Origin: Paenibacillaceae bacterium
GTDB lineage: Bacteria > Bacillota > Clostridia > Lachnospirales > Lachnospiraceae
NCBI GenBank assembly: GCA_015057705.1
Contig: SVDU01000003.1
Coordinates: 186,001 to 250,000, forward strand
Length of the DNA stretch: 64,000 bases
Reading direction: 5' to 3'
Shown: piece after piece, positions 18,301 to 28,014 of the stretch
How positions within the stretch are numbered: the first letter of the stretch is position 1
How the letters are laid out: each line of letters begins with the position of its first letter
The notes under the pieces: model-generated
What the model saw: the letters and a program-made list of their open reading frames with translations, nothing else
Told to the model about the DNA's origin: nothing
The model's database searches: none
Made by a program: the position numbers and the translations under genes

Positions 18301-18947
18301 TGGTTTTCCTCCTGCAGCAAAAGTCTCAAATCCCGGATCAGCTTTGTGATCCTGTCATTTTCCCGCTTCATGCTCACCTGGTTTACCACCATGCGGGCAG
18401 AGAGGGGGCAGATTTCTTCCAGTACCGTAAGCCCGTTCTCCTTTAAGGTCGTTCCTGTTTCCACAATGTCAACAATCACCTCAGAAAGACCAACGATGGG
18501 AGCCAGCTCAATGGAACCGTTCAGCTTAATGATTTCCACAGTCTGATGCTTTTTATTGTAAAAATAATCCTTGGCGATAGCCGGATATTTGGTTGCTACG
18601 CGGATTCGCTCATGGTGCTTTAGAAGTTCACTAGCTGACTGGGGACCGCAAACGCACATACGGCAGTTTCCGATTCCCAGGTTCATTACCTCATAAAGCT
18701 TTCGTCCCTCTTCTAAAATCGTATCCTTACCAACGATACCGATGTCAGCGGCACCATATTCCACATAGGTGGGAACATCACTGGCTTTTGCCAGGAAAAA
18801 ACGGATTTTAAGCTCTTCATTGGTAAAGATCAGCTTACGGGAGTCCTTATCTTTCATCTCTTCACAGGTGATTCCGATCCGTTCGAACATTTCAAGTGAC
18901 TGCTTGGCGAGACGCCCTTTTGCCAGGGCAAATGTCAGATATCTCAT
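18297..18947 (-). CDS. hisG: ATP phosphoribosyltransferase HisG, short form
   Basis: HisG joins ATP and PRPP, the first committed and feedback-controlled step of histidine synthesis. At 216 residues it is the short form, which lacks the C-terminal regulatory domain and needs His[11 protein letters not shown] begins the family fold; [10 protein letters not shown] and [15 protein letters not shown] (PRPP loop) are visible. The ATG at 18947 follows GGGGG and matches the family N-terminus; an ATG at 18959 overlaps the hisZ stop and lacks a ribosome site. Confidence 0.95.
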   Translation of the reverse strand: MRYLTFALAKGRLAKQSLEMFERIGITCEEMKDKDSRKLIFTNEELKIRFFLAKASDVPTYVEYGAADIGIVGKDTILEEGRKLYEVMNLGIGNCRMCVCGPQSASELLKHHERIRVATKYPAIAKDYFYNKKHQTVEIIKLNGSIELAPIVGLSEVIVDIVETGTTLKENGLTVLEEICPLSARMVVNQVSMKRENDRITKLIRDLRLLLQEENQ

Positions 18948-18958
18948 ACGTACCCCCA

Positions 18959-20221
18959 TTATTTTAAGTATTCTGAAAGCGGAACCACATCCATACGCTT
19001 TAAGTCAAGATTAATTACAGTTACCGATATTCCTTCCTGATCCAGATACAATAAATTCTTTAAGTCCCGCCGCATGGCATATTCTTTATAAGCTTCTATG
19101 GACCGTTCCGGCTTCTTACACTGCAGCTGAACCGGAACCTTTAAATTACGAAAATGTCCGGCAAGAGAGATGGCATTTTCTCTTGACTCCTGCTCATAAA
19201 GAATCATGGTGTTTGTCATTGAAACCTCTGTTTCAATCTTCTGCCTGCTTAAAGCCAGCAAAAGTTCATCCACAGAAATACCAAATCCCACGGCTGGGGA
19301 ATCCTTGCCAAATTGTTTTAAAAGGCTGTCATACCGGCCTCCGTTTACAATATAATCCCCTGTACCATACGTATATGCCTTAAATATAATTCCGGTATAA
19401 TACTGATACTGGCTGAGCATTCCAAGATCATAGGAAACATAATCAGAAAGCCCGTAATGTTCCAGAATCCGGTTCACTTCTTCCAGACGGCTGATGGCTC
19501 TTAACGCCCGCTCATTGGAAGTCAGGCCTCTGGCAGCCTGTATCTGCTCCAAAGAACCAAAGAGCTCGGGAAGCTTTAAAAACACCTGTTTTAACTCCTG
19601 GGAAATAGGCTGGGTCATGACTAATTCTTCCACACCAAAGTAATTCTTATTTTCAATCAGTTCCCGAAGAGTTTCTTCCATCTCCTCATCCATACCGGCT
19701 TCTTCCAACAGCCCTTTAAAGAAATCCACCTCTCCCAGTTCCACCTGAAACTCAGTCAGTCCGGTAGATTTCAGTGCCTGAATTACCATTGCCAGGATTT
19801 CTCCATCTGCATCCGCTGAATCATCACCAATTAACTCAACCCCTGTCTGGCTGGCTTCCTTCAGCCTTCCCTGATAGCTGGAATTGTTGATAAAGGTACG
19901 TTCCACATAACAAAGCCTGATTGGCATATCCTCATCCAGAAAATACTTGGCTGCACATCTGGCGATGGCTGGCGTTTCATCGGGCCGAAGTACCAGAGTG
20001 TGATTATCCCGGTCAAAGAACTTGAACATTTCCTTTGCCTTTACGCTTCCTCTTGACTCATTAAAGATATCAAAAAATTCAAAGGTAGGAGTTTCTATAT
20101 CCTGATAACCGCAAAGGTGAAACTCTTTCAGCATCTTTTCCTGAATGACTGCTTTTCTAGTACACTCTATTCCATAAATATCCCGGACACCATCCGGTGT
20201 ATGTAACAGTTTATTAGCCAT
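18959..20221 (-). CDS. hisZ: ATP phosphoribosyltransferase regulatory subunit HisZ
   Basis: HisZ is a histidyl-tRNA synthetase paralogue that forms an octamer with short HisG and supplies histidine feedback control. The 420-residue protein keeps synthetase-like motifs, for example [13 protein letters not shown], motif 2 with [22 protein letters not shown], and [22 protein letters not shown]. It lacks the C-terminal anticodon-binding domain in usual form. ATG 20221 has GGAGG 6 bases upstream. It is the first gene of the his operon and lies just downstream of a consensus promoter. Confidence 0.93.
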   Translation of the reverse strand: MANKLLHTPDGVRDIYGIECTRKAVIQEKMLKEFHLCGYQDIETPTFEFFDIFNESRGSVKAKEMFKFFDRDNHTLVLRPDETPAIARCAAKYFLDEDMPIRLCYVERTFINNSSYQGRLKEASQTGVELIGDDSADADGEILAMVIQALKSTGLTEFQVELGEVDFFKGLLEEAGMDEEMEETLRELIENKNYFGVEELVMTQPISQELKQVFLKLPELFGSLEQIQAARGLTSNERALRAISRLEEVNRILEHYGLSDYVSYDLGMLSQYQYYTGIIFKAYTYGTGDYIVNGGRYDSLLKQFGKDSPAVGFGISVDELLLALSRQKIETEVSMTNTMILYEQESRENAISLAGHFRNLKVPVQLQCKKPERSIEAYKEYAMRRDLKNLLYLDQEGISVTVINLDLKRMDVVPLSEYLK

Positions 20222-20272
20222 AACAACCTCCAACCGTTCAAGAAATAATATTTCATGTAAATCAGTTTTAAT

Positions 20273-20344
20273 CTACTTTCATATAGTAAAGTGATAATTT
20301 AATAACGTGTAGTTTATTATAGGCGAGAACTGTATTCTTGTCAA
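20273..20344 (-). promoter_or_regulatory. his operon promoter with nearby imperfect dyad
   Basis: On the minus strand a perfect TTGACA (20344-20339), 17-base spacer and perfect TATAAT (20321-20316). The -35 overlaps the recU stop codon. In the leader at 20293-20273 is the imperfect dyad CACTTTACTATATGAAAGTAG, a candidate operator for a histidine-responsive repressor. No T-box is visible: the leader is only about 85 bases. Confidence 0.75.
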
Positions 20345-20874
20345 TCTCTTCTGTCCAAATCTTTTTGAATCAGTTCCAGATAGTGAATCAGAATATCCCT
20401 GCAGCTGGATATTTTCCAGGTCTTATCCAGTTCCTCGTAGGTAAAGCTTTTTCTTCCCCCTGCTTCCATTCTTTGAAAATAACACTGAATCTGGTCAAAG
20501 GGAAGGTAATAAACTTCATTTTTATGAGTATAGGATACGATAATAAATGCGATTCCACCCTGTTTTTCAAATTCCTCCATAAAAGTAACCTGGTGCGGGT
20601 GAATATTCTGCAGCGGAAATGTTTCAGAAGCACATTCCTTTGCATCAAAACAGACAGGAATTCCCTGAACTGCACCAATATAATCCACCGTACTTTTCTG
20701 ATCAAAATAGGCCAGGGTAATATGTCTGCTTTCTTTATCTATGGAAATAGGTGTAATGGGAGTGGGGATTTTCTGAATCAGAGCCAGCCCTTTTTCCCGA
20801 TAACTGTCATTGCTTCGGTTAATCAGCTCCTCTAACGTGGAACCTCTTAACCCTCTTGTTTTCCAGGTACCCAT
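20341..20874 (-). CDS. recU: Holliday junction resolvase RecU
   Basis: RecU is the Firmicutes Holliday junction resolvase used in recombinational repair and chromosome segregation. From the ATG at 20874 the protein has 177 residues, with RGLRGSTLEELINRSNDSYREK at the N-terminus (typical of RecU), IPTPITPISID, the nuclease segment STVDYIGAVQGIPVCFDAKE containing the metal-binding D and E, and FPLQNIHPHQ. It follows the RluA-family gene with almost no gap. RecU is often next to a penicillin-binding protein gene; that is not the case here. Confidence 0.9.
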   Translation of the reverse strand: MGTWKTRGLRGSTLEELINRSNDSYREKGLALIQKIPTPITPISIDKESRHITLAYFDQKSTVDYIGAVQGIPVCFDAKECASETFPLQNIHPHQVTFMEEFEKQGGIAFIIVSYTHKNEVYYLPFDQIQCYFQRMEAGGRKSFTYEELDKTWKISSCRDILIHYLELIQKDLDRRD

Positions 20875-20876
20875 CT

Positions 20877-21845
20877 TTATTCCTGCCTCCATTCCCTGCA
20901 TATGGCAGAATAAACAGGAGGGAGGGGGGCGGTAAATTCCTTTCCTGACAGATAAGAAAGGGGCTCCGGAAGCTGGGGCAATACCAGCTGATAAGAATGA
21001 AGAAGCTGTGACTGTACTTTGTAAACCCTCTTCGCTTCTTCATTTACCCGTTTATCTCCGTATTTATAATCTCCTACAATTGGATGCCCAATGGAAGCCA
21101 GATGAGCACGGATCTGATGGGTGCGCCCAGTGATCAGCGTCACCCTTAACAGCGTAAAGTTGCCGTAATAATCTATTGGCACATATTCCGTTGAAATTGG
21201 CACACTGTCTTTAAATTCGCTGGTTCGGACAGTGACCTGATTGGTCTTTTCATCCTTTGAAAGAAACCCGGTAATCATCTGTCTCCCAGCCACATGTCCT
21301 TTCACCACACACTGGTAATACTTGTGAATGGATCTGTCCTTAAACACCTCTGACATGATCTGGAGACCAGCCAGGGATTTTCCTCCTACAACAAGACCGC
21401 TGGTATTCCGGTCCAGCCGGTTACAGACAGAAGGACGGAAACTTTTTAACTGTTCTGTGGATAACTCGCCTTTTGAAAGCAGATAATCAATCAGATATTC
21501 CACAAGGGATTCATCGGAATCCTTTGCTTTTTGTGACAGCATTCCTGCAGGCTTATTAATCAGAATAATATTTTCATCTTCATATATGATGCTTAATTTA
21601 ACTTTACTTACCTTGGGAACCTTAACCTGGGAAAATTTTTCAATGGTCTCATCGGAAAGAAACAGTTTGATCTCATCTCCCTGGGAGAGCTTTTCAGAAC
21701 CGTCGCATTTTTTCCCATTTAAAGTGATGTTCTTTTTCCTCATCATCTTATAAAGGAAGCTTTTCCCTGCAAGATTTAAATATTTGGACAGCAGCTTATC
21801 AAGCCGCTGTCCTGCTTCATTCGTCGATACAATCACAGACTGCAT
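20877..21845 (-). CDS. RluA-family 23S rRNA pseudouridine synthase (RluC/RluD-like)
   Basis: Converts specific uridines in 23S rRNA to pseudouridine. The 322-residue protein has an N-terminal S4 RNA-binding domain (about 12-70) and a catalytic domain with D145 in the NRLDRNTSG motif, followed by RTHQIRAHLASIGHPIVGD. The exact target uridine cannot be told from sequence. It is followed directly by recU and preceded by a membrane protein gene 24 bases upstream. Confidence 0.92.
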   Translation of the reverse strand: MQSVIVSTNEAGQRLDKLLSKYLNLAGKSFLYKMMRKKNITLNGKKCDGSEKLSQGDEIKLFLSDETIEKFSQVKVPKVSKVKLSIIYEDENIILINKPAGMLSQKAKDSDESLVEYLIDYLLSKGELSTEQLKSFRPSVCNRLDRNTSGLVVGGKSLAGLQIMSEVFKDRSIHKYYQCVVKGHVAGRQMITGFLSKDEKTNQVTVRTSEFKDSVPISTEYVPIDYYGNFTLLRVTLITGRTHQIRAHLASIGHPIVGDYKYGDKRVNEEAKRVYKVQSQLLHSYQLVLPQLPEPLSYLSGKEFTAPLPPVYSAICREWRQE

Positions 21846-21869
21846 AATGGTTCCCTCTTTTACTGAATT

Positions 21870-22439
21870 TTACATGGACAGACTCTTTAACAGGGTAACT
21901 GCCTGGTCAGATCTGTCGTTTTCTTCATTTTTCTCTTTTGGTTTCAGACTGCTTAAACGCTTAAAAAAAGAATTTTCATCAAAAATCACTTTTACATTAT
22001 AATCCAGCTTATGCTGGTTCAGCATCTGTTTTATATATTGTTCCGCTTTGTCAGAATCTGCCTTATTAGCAGTGCAGTAAGCATAGACTTCCCCCGGCAT
22101 AACCAGTATCACATCCATTGGCAGGAGCTGTTCCTTCGATGAAATAATAAGATCATACAAAAGGACTCCTTTTTCTTCATAGGCAGAAGCCTTTTTTTCA
22201 AGCATTGGGGATAAAGACCGGTACTTGAAAGAGGCAAGCAGAGGTGCTGCTATATTAGCCACTGGCAGGACGGAAAGGATTGCCATCACAGTTAACGTAT
22301 TCTTTAAAGCAGTACTGTCAGCAAATTCTCTGAATATTAACTGAATGATGATGAGAACTGCACCGATCAATACCTTTAACAGTTCTTTCTTTTTGTGGTA
22401 ATCCCGGTAACCTGACTGCCCTTTTAAGCATCGTTTCAC
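21870..22439 (-). CDS. Hypothetical membrane protein with two TM segments
   Basis: Not recognised. The 189-residue protein has a basic N-terminus (KRCLKGQSGYRDYHKKKE), two hydrophobic segments at about 21-38 and 45-75, and a C-terminal soluble domain (about 85-189) containing ILVMPGEVYAYCTANKAD and a helical region AEQYIKQMLNQH. It lies between the SDR and RluA-family genes with short gaps, so it is probably in one operon with them. Function unknown. Confidence 0.75.
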   Translation of the reverse strand: MKRCLKGQSGYRDYHKKKELLKVLIGAVLIIIQLIFREFADSTALKNTLTVMAILSVLPVANIAAPLLASFKYRSLSPMLEKKASAYEEKGVLLYDLIISSKEQLLPMDVILVMPGEVYAYCTANKADSDKAEQYIKQMLNQHKLDYNVKVIFDENSFFKRLSSLKPKEKNEENDRSDQAVTLLKSLSM

Positions 22440-22457
22440 TTTCGTAACCCTCTTTCT

Positions 22458-23240
22458 TTATCTTCGGTTGTCCACTACCCGCATAAATCCTTTCATGAGA
22501 CGGAGTATGATGGAATGGGGAACTGTCTTACATAAAAGCCTGAAAAACTTCATGGTCATTCCGTATACGGAAACCGGTCTCCCCATCATACTGTCACGTA
22601 ATGCCAGTCGCACTACCTTTTTAGGATCAGCCATTACGATCTTTTTATAGAAAGGAATTCTGCCAGTCGCCTCGGCAACATCAAAAAATTCTGTTCTGAC
22701 AGGACCAGGACATACGGCTGTAACAAGAATTTTCCTTGGCTTTAATTCCTCATTTAAGGCTCTGCTGTAGCTTAAAACAAAGGCTTTCGTTGCTGCGTAA
22801 ATGGCAAAGCCAGGCTGAGGCAGAAACGCAGCCGCAGATGCAAACTGTATGATTCTGCTGTTTTCTGACATATAGGGAAGTACCATATGGGTCACTGCAC
22901 AAAGCGCTCTGCAGTTTAAATCCACCATTCCCAGTTCATCATTTAAATTAATGGAACCTGCAGCGCCGATCTTTCCATAACCGGCAGCATTGATAAGCCA
23001 CTTTACCTCTGGTTTTTCTTCAAATAAAACATCCTGCAGACACTCCAGTCTGCTGTCATCTGTTAAATCAATGGCAAATGATCTTACCTTCACCGGAACA
23101 AGAGGAGATAATTCTTCAATCCGTTCCTGTCTTCTGGCAATTGCCCAGATCTCTCCGATGCCGCCAAAGCGGTCGGCAATCTGCATGATAAACTCTCTTC
23201 CCATACCGGAAGACGCTCCTGTTACGATAGCTACCTTCAT
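22458..23240 (-). CDS. Short-chain dehydrogenase/reductase
   Basis: NAD(P)-dependent oxidoreductase of the classical SDR family. Counting from ATG 23240 (260 residues), the nucleotide motif TGASSGMG is at 7-14, NAAG at 84-87, and the catalytic triad is S135, Y148 and K152 (YAATK). The C-terminus has a basic hydrophobic helix (MKFFRLLCKTVPHSIILRLMK) that may bind membrane. The substrate is not evident. The start was chosen by AAAGGA 5 bases upstream; ATG 23243 is also possible. Confidence 0.88.
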   Translation of the reverse strand: MKVAIVTGASSGMGREFIMQIADRFGGIGEIWAIARRQERIEELSPLVPVKVRSFAIDLTDDSRLECLQDVLFEEKPEVKWLINAAGYGKIGAAGSINLNDELGMVDLNCRALCAVTHMVLPYMSENSRIIQFASAAAFLPQPGFAIYAATKAFVLSYSRALNEELKPRKILVTAVCPGPVRTEFFDVAEATGRIPFYKKIVMADPKKVVRLALRDSMMGRPVSVYGMTMKFFRLLCKTVPHSIILRLMKGFMRVVDNRR

Positions 23241-23271
23241 CATGATCCTTTCTTTCAATCAGACATCGTTA

Positions 23272-25209
23272 TTATTTTTTAGTTGATTTCTTATGAACAT
23301 TGCGGATGGTCTTTTTCTTTCGGTCCCTCTGACCTCCCGCCGGGCTTTCCGTCCTTTTCCCATTTCCATTATCTTTTCCCGTTTTTCCCTGGGAAAAACC
23401 TGGTTTAAAACCAGATTTAGGGCGAATCAGGCATTTCTTATCAAATCCAATTAAATCAGTTCTGCCAGCTTTCGTTAATGCCTCTTCCACCAGTTCATAG
23501 TTTTTCGGATTCCGGTATTGGATTAATGCTCTCTGCATCGCTTTTTCATGGGGATTGGTGGGAACATAAACCGGTTCCATGGTTCTAGGGTCATAGCCTG
23601 TGTAATACATACAGGTGGAAATGGTAGAAGGCGTAGGATAAAAATCCTGAACCTGCTCCGGCATGTATCCAAGATCCCTTAAATACTCCGCAAGCTCAAT
23701 GGCTTCCTTTAATCCCGATCCCGGATGGGAGGACATTAAATATGGAACCAGATACTGTTTTAAACCAAGACGACCGTTCATGTCGTTATATTCCTTTACG
23801 AACTTACGATATATATCATTTCTTGGTTTTCCCATTTTGCTGAGAACATTGTCCGCTACATGCTCCGGTGCTACCTTTAACTGACCGCTGACATGATATT
23901 CGCAAAGCTCTTTTAAAAATTTCTTGCCCGGATCTGCAAGGACGTAATCAAAACGGATTCCTGAACGGATAAATACTTTCTTTACTCTGGGTAAATTTCT
24001 TAACTTTCTCAAAAGCTCAATATAATCGGAATGGTCTGCCCTTAAATTCTTACAGGGTTCCGGGAACAGACACTGCTTATTGGGACAGGCTCCTTTCCCG
24101 ATCTGCTTTTCACAGGCTGGATAACGGAAATCCGCGGTGGGACCGCCTACATCATGGATATAGCCTTTAAAATCAGGTTCATTGGTCAGCCATTTCGCTT
24201 CCTCAATCAGGGAATCATGACTTCTGGCCTGTATAATCCGTCCCTGATGGAAAGTAAGGGCACAGAAGCTGCATGCTCCGAAACAGCCGCGGTTGCTGAT
24301 AAGACTGAACTTAATTTCTCTGATCGCCGGTACTCCGCCCAGTTCTTCATAGGAAGGGTGATAATTTCTCATATAAGGCAGGGAATAAACCTGATCCATC
24401 TCCTCTGTTGACAGCGGTTTTGCCGGTGGATTCTGAACCACGTATAAATTGTCCTTGTAGGGTTCCACAAGACGCTTTCCAATAAAAGGATCTGTATTAC
24501 CATACTGAATATAATAGCTTTTTGCATACTCCAGCTTATCTTTTTTCATGCTGTCATATGATGGAAGAACCAGTGCATCATACACCGATTCCAGGCTGTC
24601 TGTTTTGTAAACCGTTCCCTCTACAAAGGTAATATCCCGAATGTCAATGCCGCTGTTTAAGGCATCTGCGATTTCAACAATGGATTTCTCCCCCATTCCA
24701 TAGGAGATTAAATCTGCCTGAGAATCAATTAAAATGGAGTGTTTCAGACGGTCTGACCAGTAATCGTAATGAGCAAGACGCCTTAGACTGGCTTCAATTC
24801 CACCGATTATAACAGGTGCTTTCTTATAAACAGAACGAATGAGATTGCAGTAAACCGTAGTGGCATAGTCCGGACGCTTTCCCATGACTCCTCCTGGAGT
24901 GTAGGAATCCTGCTGACGTTTTTTCTTGGAAACGGAATAATGATTCACCATAGAATCCATATTTCCGCCGGAAACCAGAAATCCAAGCCTTGGTTCACCA
25001 AGAACAGAAATGCTTGATGGATCCTTCCAGTCGGGCTGTGCTATGATACCCACCTTATATCCATGTGCCTCTAACAGACGGCTGATTATGGCGTGTCCAA
25101 AAGACGGGTGGTCTACATAGGCATCCCCTGTTACATAGACAAAGTCACATTGTTTCCACCCCCGGATATTCATGTCCGCCCTGGTGATCGGTAGATAGTC
25201 GTGCATCAT
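23272..25209 (-). CDS. YgiQ-family radical SAM protein
   Basis: The 645-residue protein matches the YgiQ/UPF0313 family: an N-terminal region with FLPITRADM-like start (YLPITRADMNIRGW), a B12-binding-like part, and a radical SAM core with the cluster motif C309-x3-C313-x2-C316 (RGCFGACSFCALTFHQGR). The family C-terminal segment with YTGYDPRTMEPVYVP is present, followed by a basic tail ending KKSTKK. The reaction is unknown for this family. It overlaps the upstream HAD gene by four bases. Confidence 0.92.
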   Translation of the reverse strand: MMHDYLPITRADMNIRGWKQCDFVYVTGDAYVDHPSFGHAIISRLLEAHGYKVGIIAQPDWKDPSSISVLGEPRLGFLVSGGNMDSMVNHYSVSKKKRQQDSYTPGGVMGKRPDYATTVYCNLIRSVYKKAPVIIGGIEASLRRLAHYDYWSDRLKHSILIDSQADLISYGMGEKSIVEIADALNSGIDIRDITFVEGTVYKTDSLESVYDALVLPSYDSMKKDKLEYAKSYYIQYGNTDPFIGKRLVEPYKDNLYVVQNPPAKPLSTEEMDQVYSLPYMRNYHPSYEELGGVPAIREIKFSLISNRGCFGACSFCALTFHQGRIIQARSHDSLIEEAKWLTNEPDFKGYIHDVGGPTADFRYPACEKQIGKGACPNKQCLFPEPCKNLRADHSDYIELLRKLRNLPRVKKVFIRSGIRFDYVLADPGKKFLKELCEYHVSGQLKVAPEHVADNVLSKMGKPRNDIYRKFVKEYNDMNGRLGLKQYLVPYLMSSHPGSGLKEAIELAEYLRDLGYMPEQVQDFYPTPSTISTCMYYTGYDPRTMEPVYVPTNPHEKAMQRALIQYRNPKNYELVEEALTKAGRTDLIGFDKKCLIRPKSGFKPGFSQGKTGKDNGNGKRTESPAGGQRDRKKKTIRNVHKKSTKK

Positions 25210-25871
25210 GATTGAACTCCATTTCTTTCAAACAGCTGGTAATAATCGTAAATAAAATAATCGGCAAGTTCCCGTTTTTCTGCTTCCATTGCTTTGGAAA
25301 ATCCGTCATCTATGGCACAGACTGTCATTCCTGCACGTTTCCCTGCCAGTATTCCTGCCGGAACATCTTCAAACACCAGACACTGTGACGGTATGACGTT
25401 AAGCTCCTTTGCAACCTTTAAATAAATATCAGGTGCAGGCTTCCCAGCTGCAACCTCACAGGAAGTAGCTACTACATTAAAATACTTCCCGATTTTTAAG
25501 GAATCAATCACCGCATCCACCATCTCTCTGCCGTTGCTGGTAGCAATTCCCATGGACAGCCCCTGAGATGACAGATAAGCCAGAAATTCTCCTGCTCCTG
25601 CTTTTAAAGGGACTTCATTCTTATATTTATCCAGAGACATATCCGTCCATATTCCCTTGATCTCTTCCAGAGATTCTGTAAGCTTAAAACGCTCTTTAAA
25701 ATAAAAGGCAGTTTCCGTAAAGCTCATTCCTTCAATCTCTTTTTCCAAATCTTCCGGACAGGGAATACCCCTGCTTCCTAAAAATTCTATATCAATGGAT
25801 TTCCACATCCACATGGAATCCACCAGGGTCCCATCCAGATCAAAAATCACGGCTTTTTTCTCATTCAACAT
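25206..25871 (-). CDS. HAD-superfamily hydrolase, beta-phosphoglucomutase-like
   Basis: A cytosolic HAD phosphatase or mutase of about 221 residues. Motif I is VIFDLDGTLVDS with nucleophile D11 and D13, motif II ATSN near residue 112, motif III K in AAGKPAPDIY and motif IV VFEDVPAGI. The four-helix cap between motifs I and II places it in subfamily IA. Substrate cannot be assigned. The start at 25871 overlaps the end of the pseudouridine synthase gene by 11 bases; an upstream ATG at 25895 has no ribosome site. Confidence 0.85.
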   Translation of the reverse strand: MLNEKKAVIFDLDGTLVDSMWMWKSIDIEFLGSRGIPCPEDLEKEIEGMSFTETAFYFKERFKLTESLEEIKGIWTDMSLDKYKNEVPLKAGAGEFLAYLSSQGLSMGIATSNGREMVDAVIDSLKIGKYFNVVATSCEVAAGKPAPDIYLKVAKELNVIPSQCLVFEDVPAGILAGKRAGMTVCAIDDGFSKAMEAEKRELADYFIYDYYQLFERNGVQS

Positions 25872-26607
25872 CTTTTGTTTTTTCTTCCTTTCCATGGCGC
25901 TTTAATAAGTCAATCTCTTCTATTGTAAGCGGGCGGTAATCTCCCGGCTGTAAACTCTCATCCAGCTTTAAACTTCCCATAGAGAGTCTCTTTAAGTATA
26001 CCACACTGCACCCCAGTGCTTCAAACATTCGTTTTACCTGATGGAATTTTCCTTCCCTTATGGTAAGAAGAACGGTAGATGGATTTCCGTATTCCAGAAT
26101 TTCAAGACTGGCAGGCATGGTTAAAGTCCCATCTTCCAGTTCCACTCCTTCTTCCATGCGCTTCGTTGCATCTGCAGGGATGTCTCCGTCTATTTTTACA
26201 TAGTACACCTTATCCACATGCTTTTTTGGAGATAAAAGCTGATGAGCCAGATCTCCGTCATTGGTAATAAGAAGAAGGCCTTCTGTATCAATATCCAGTC
26301 TTCCTACCGGGAATAAATCTCCCCGCTTTCGATCGGTAATTAAGTCAATCACTGTCTGATACCGTTTATCTTCTGTCGCTGATACAACCCCCTGAGGCTT
26401 GCACAGCATATAATATTCTACTTCTGCATAGGAGATCGTTCTTCCGTCAACAGCAATGACATTCTGATCGGGTATAATTTTACGCTCCGATTTTTTCTCT
26501 GGAATTCCGTCAACGGTAATTCTGCCTTTTCTTGCCATCTCTTTGATCTGACTTCTTGTTCCTTCTCCCATTTCAGTTAAATATTTATCTAATCGAATCT
26601 CTTTCAT
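25861..26607 (-). CDS. RsuA-family pseudouridine synthase
   Basis: RsuA/RluB/RluE/RluF-type enzyme making pseudouridine in rRNA. The 248-residue protein has an N-terminal S4 domain (LDKYLTEMGEGTRSQIKEM), the catalytic D105 in PVGRLDIDTEGLLLITNDG, and the C-terminal EGKFHQVKRMFEALGC. The exact target is not deducible. Its ATG at 26607 overlaps the stop codon of the upstream methyltransferase (TGATG), implying coupled translation. Confidence 0.9.
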   Translation of the reverse strand: MKEIRLDKYLTEMGEGTRSQIKEMARKGRITVDGIPEKKSERKIIPDQNVIAVDGRTISYAEVEYYMLCKPQGVVSATEDKRYQTVIDLITDRKRGDLFPVGRLDIDTEGLLLITNDGDLAHQLLSPKKHVDKVYYVKIDGDIPADATKRMEEGVELEDGTLTMPASLEILEYGNPSTVLLTIREGKFHQVKRMFEALGCSVVYLKRLSMGSLKLDESLQPGDYRPLTIEEIDLLKRHGKEEKTKDVE

Positions 26608-27971
26608 CACTGCCACCGCCATCCCGGATAGTATTTATTTTTAAGGGTATCACCATTGCCTTTTGCAAATCCCAGAGGGAATCCATCTACGCAGATTAAG
26701 CACCAGCCTTTTATTCGTTCTTCCGTTTCTGTTAAAAAAACAGTTTCTCCTTTTAAATACCGGATCACTCTCTCATCTTCTTTCTTAAATGAAAGTGTTA
26801 GTTTAAATTCTTCCATTTTTAAAGACTGGGCCAGCGCCTGAGAAGGTTCAAACCGTTCTTTTTTCATCTCTCCAAGGCAAAGGCCTGTTCGCAGATAACG
26901 GAGTTTTCCTCCGTTTTCCGGAAAATATTCCGGAAGATAATACACACAGTCATTCTTTATCTCGATGCGGGAGCTGATGAGAGGTTTTGATATCAGGGAA
27001 AGAAACTGGGAAAGCTCTTTTGGAAGCTCTTTTTCCTTTTTCCTTCCAGTCTTTGTTCCTTCTGTCCCAACAGATTCGCCCTTTTTCCTTAAAAGTGCCA
27101 TAAAATGGCCCTCTCCCTTAATTTTATGGGGAAACAGACGCAGGCAGCCTGACAGACCGATTCCGTCGGAAGCTCCTTCAAACAGCGGCAACTTTACCAG
27201 TTCCATATCAGTATGGTTTTCCAGGATCAGACGGATGATATCTTCATTTTCAAAAATAGAGAAGGTACATGTGGAGTACATCATAAGTCCGCCGGGAGCC
27301 AGCATATCCACTGCATGTCCAACGATTTCTTTCTGAATTGCGCAGTAGTATTCCGGCCCATGCTCTTCATAGCTTTTTACCATGTCTGCGTCTTTTCGAA
27401 ACATCCCTTCTCCGGAACAGGGTGCATCCACAAGAATTTTATCAAAGAAACCAGTAAATGTGGTTTTTAACTTTTGAGGTTCCTCGCTGGTAACACAGAT
27501 ATTTTCGATCCCCCACAGTTCCAGATTTTTTAACAGTGCACGTGCTCTGGAATTGCTGATATCATTAGAGACCAGCAGCCCCTTTCCCTTTAACTTTGCC
27601 CCAAGTTCCGTGCTTTTACCTCCTGGAGCAGCACAAAGATCCAGAACCTTATCTCCCGGCACGATTGGAAGCATATGTGCCGGTGTCATGGCGCTGGGCT
27701 CCTGCAGATAATAAAGTCCGGCGTAATAATAAGGATCTTTTGCAGGACGCTGTTCTCCTTCATAATAAAATCCGTTGCTGATCCATGGAACGGGATGTAG
27801 CTTTAACGATGTCATTTCCACAAACGCTTCGGGGGAAATCTTCAATGTATTGACACGCAGTCCGTACAGCCGCTCTTCCTCAAAGCTTTTTAGATAGGTC
27901 TTATAATCCTCTTCTCCCAGCAAGTCCCTCATTCTGTTTAAAAATTCTTCCGAAATCTTGATTTCTTTCAC
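26607..27971 (-). CDS. RsmF/NOP2-type RNA m5C methyltransferase
   Basis: S-adenosylmethionine-dependent RNA cytosine-C5 methyltransferase, probably acting on 16S rRNA. In the 454-residue protein the SAM site DLCAAPGGKST is at 111-121, catalytic-loop cysteine C185 is in DAPCSGEGMFRKD (motif IV) and the catalytic C235 is in YSTCTFSIFENE (motif VI). The C-terminal part (about 330-454) looks like the RsmF/PUA-like RNA-binding extension. First gene of a run with the pseudouridine synthase, HAD and YgiQ genes. Confidence 0.9.
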   Translation of the reverse strand: MKEIKISEEFLNRMRDLLGEEDYKTYLKSFEEERLYGLRVNTLKISPEAFVEMTSLKLHPVPWISNGFYYEGEQRPAKDPYYYAGLYYLQEPSAMTPAHMLPIVPGDKVLDLCAAPGGKSTELGAKLKGKGLLVSNDISNSRARALLKNLELWGIENICVTSEEPQKLKTTFTGFFDKILVDAPCSGEGMFRKDADMVKSYEEHGPEYYCAIQKEIVGHAVDMLAPGGLMMYSTCTFSIFENEDIIRLILENHTDMELVKLPLFEGASDGIGLSGCLRLFPHKIKGEGHFMALLRKKGESVGTEGTKTGRKKEKELPKELSQFLSLISKPLISSRIEIKNDCVYYLPEYFPENGGKLRYLRTGLCLGEMKKERFEPSQALAQSLKMEEFKLTLSFKKEDERVIRYLKGETVFLTETEERIKGWCLICVDGFPLGFAKGNGDTLKNKYYPGWRWQ

Positions 27972-28014
27972 TTTTTTACTCCCATTTCATCTCTATGTAA
28001 GCAATCTTAATATA

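Noticed and set aside
20222-20340. T-box leader before hisZ
   Set aside because: The leader is only about 85 bases from promoter to start and has no specifier or T-box sequence.
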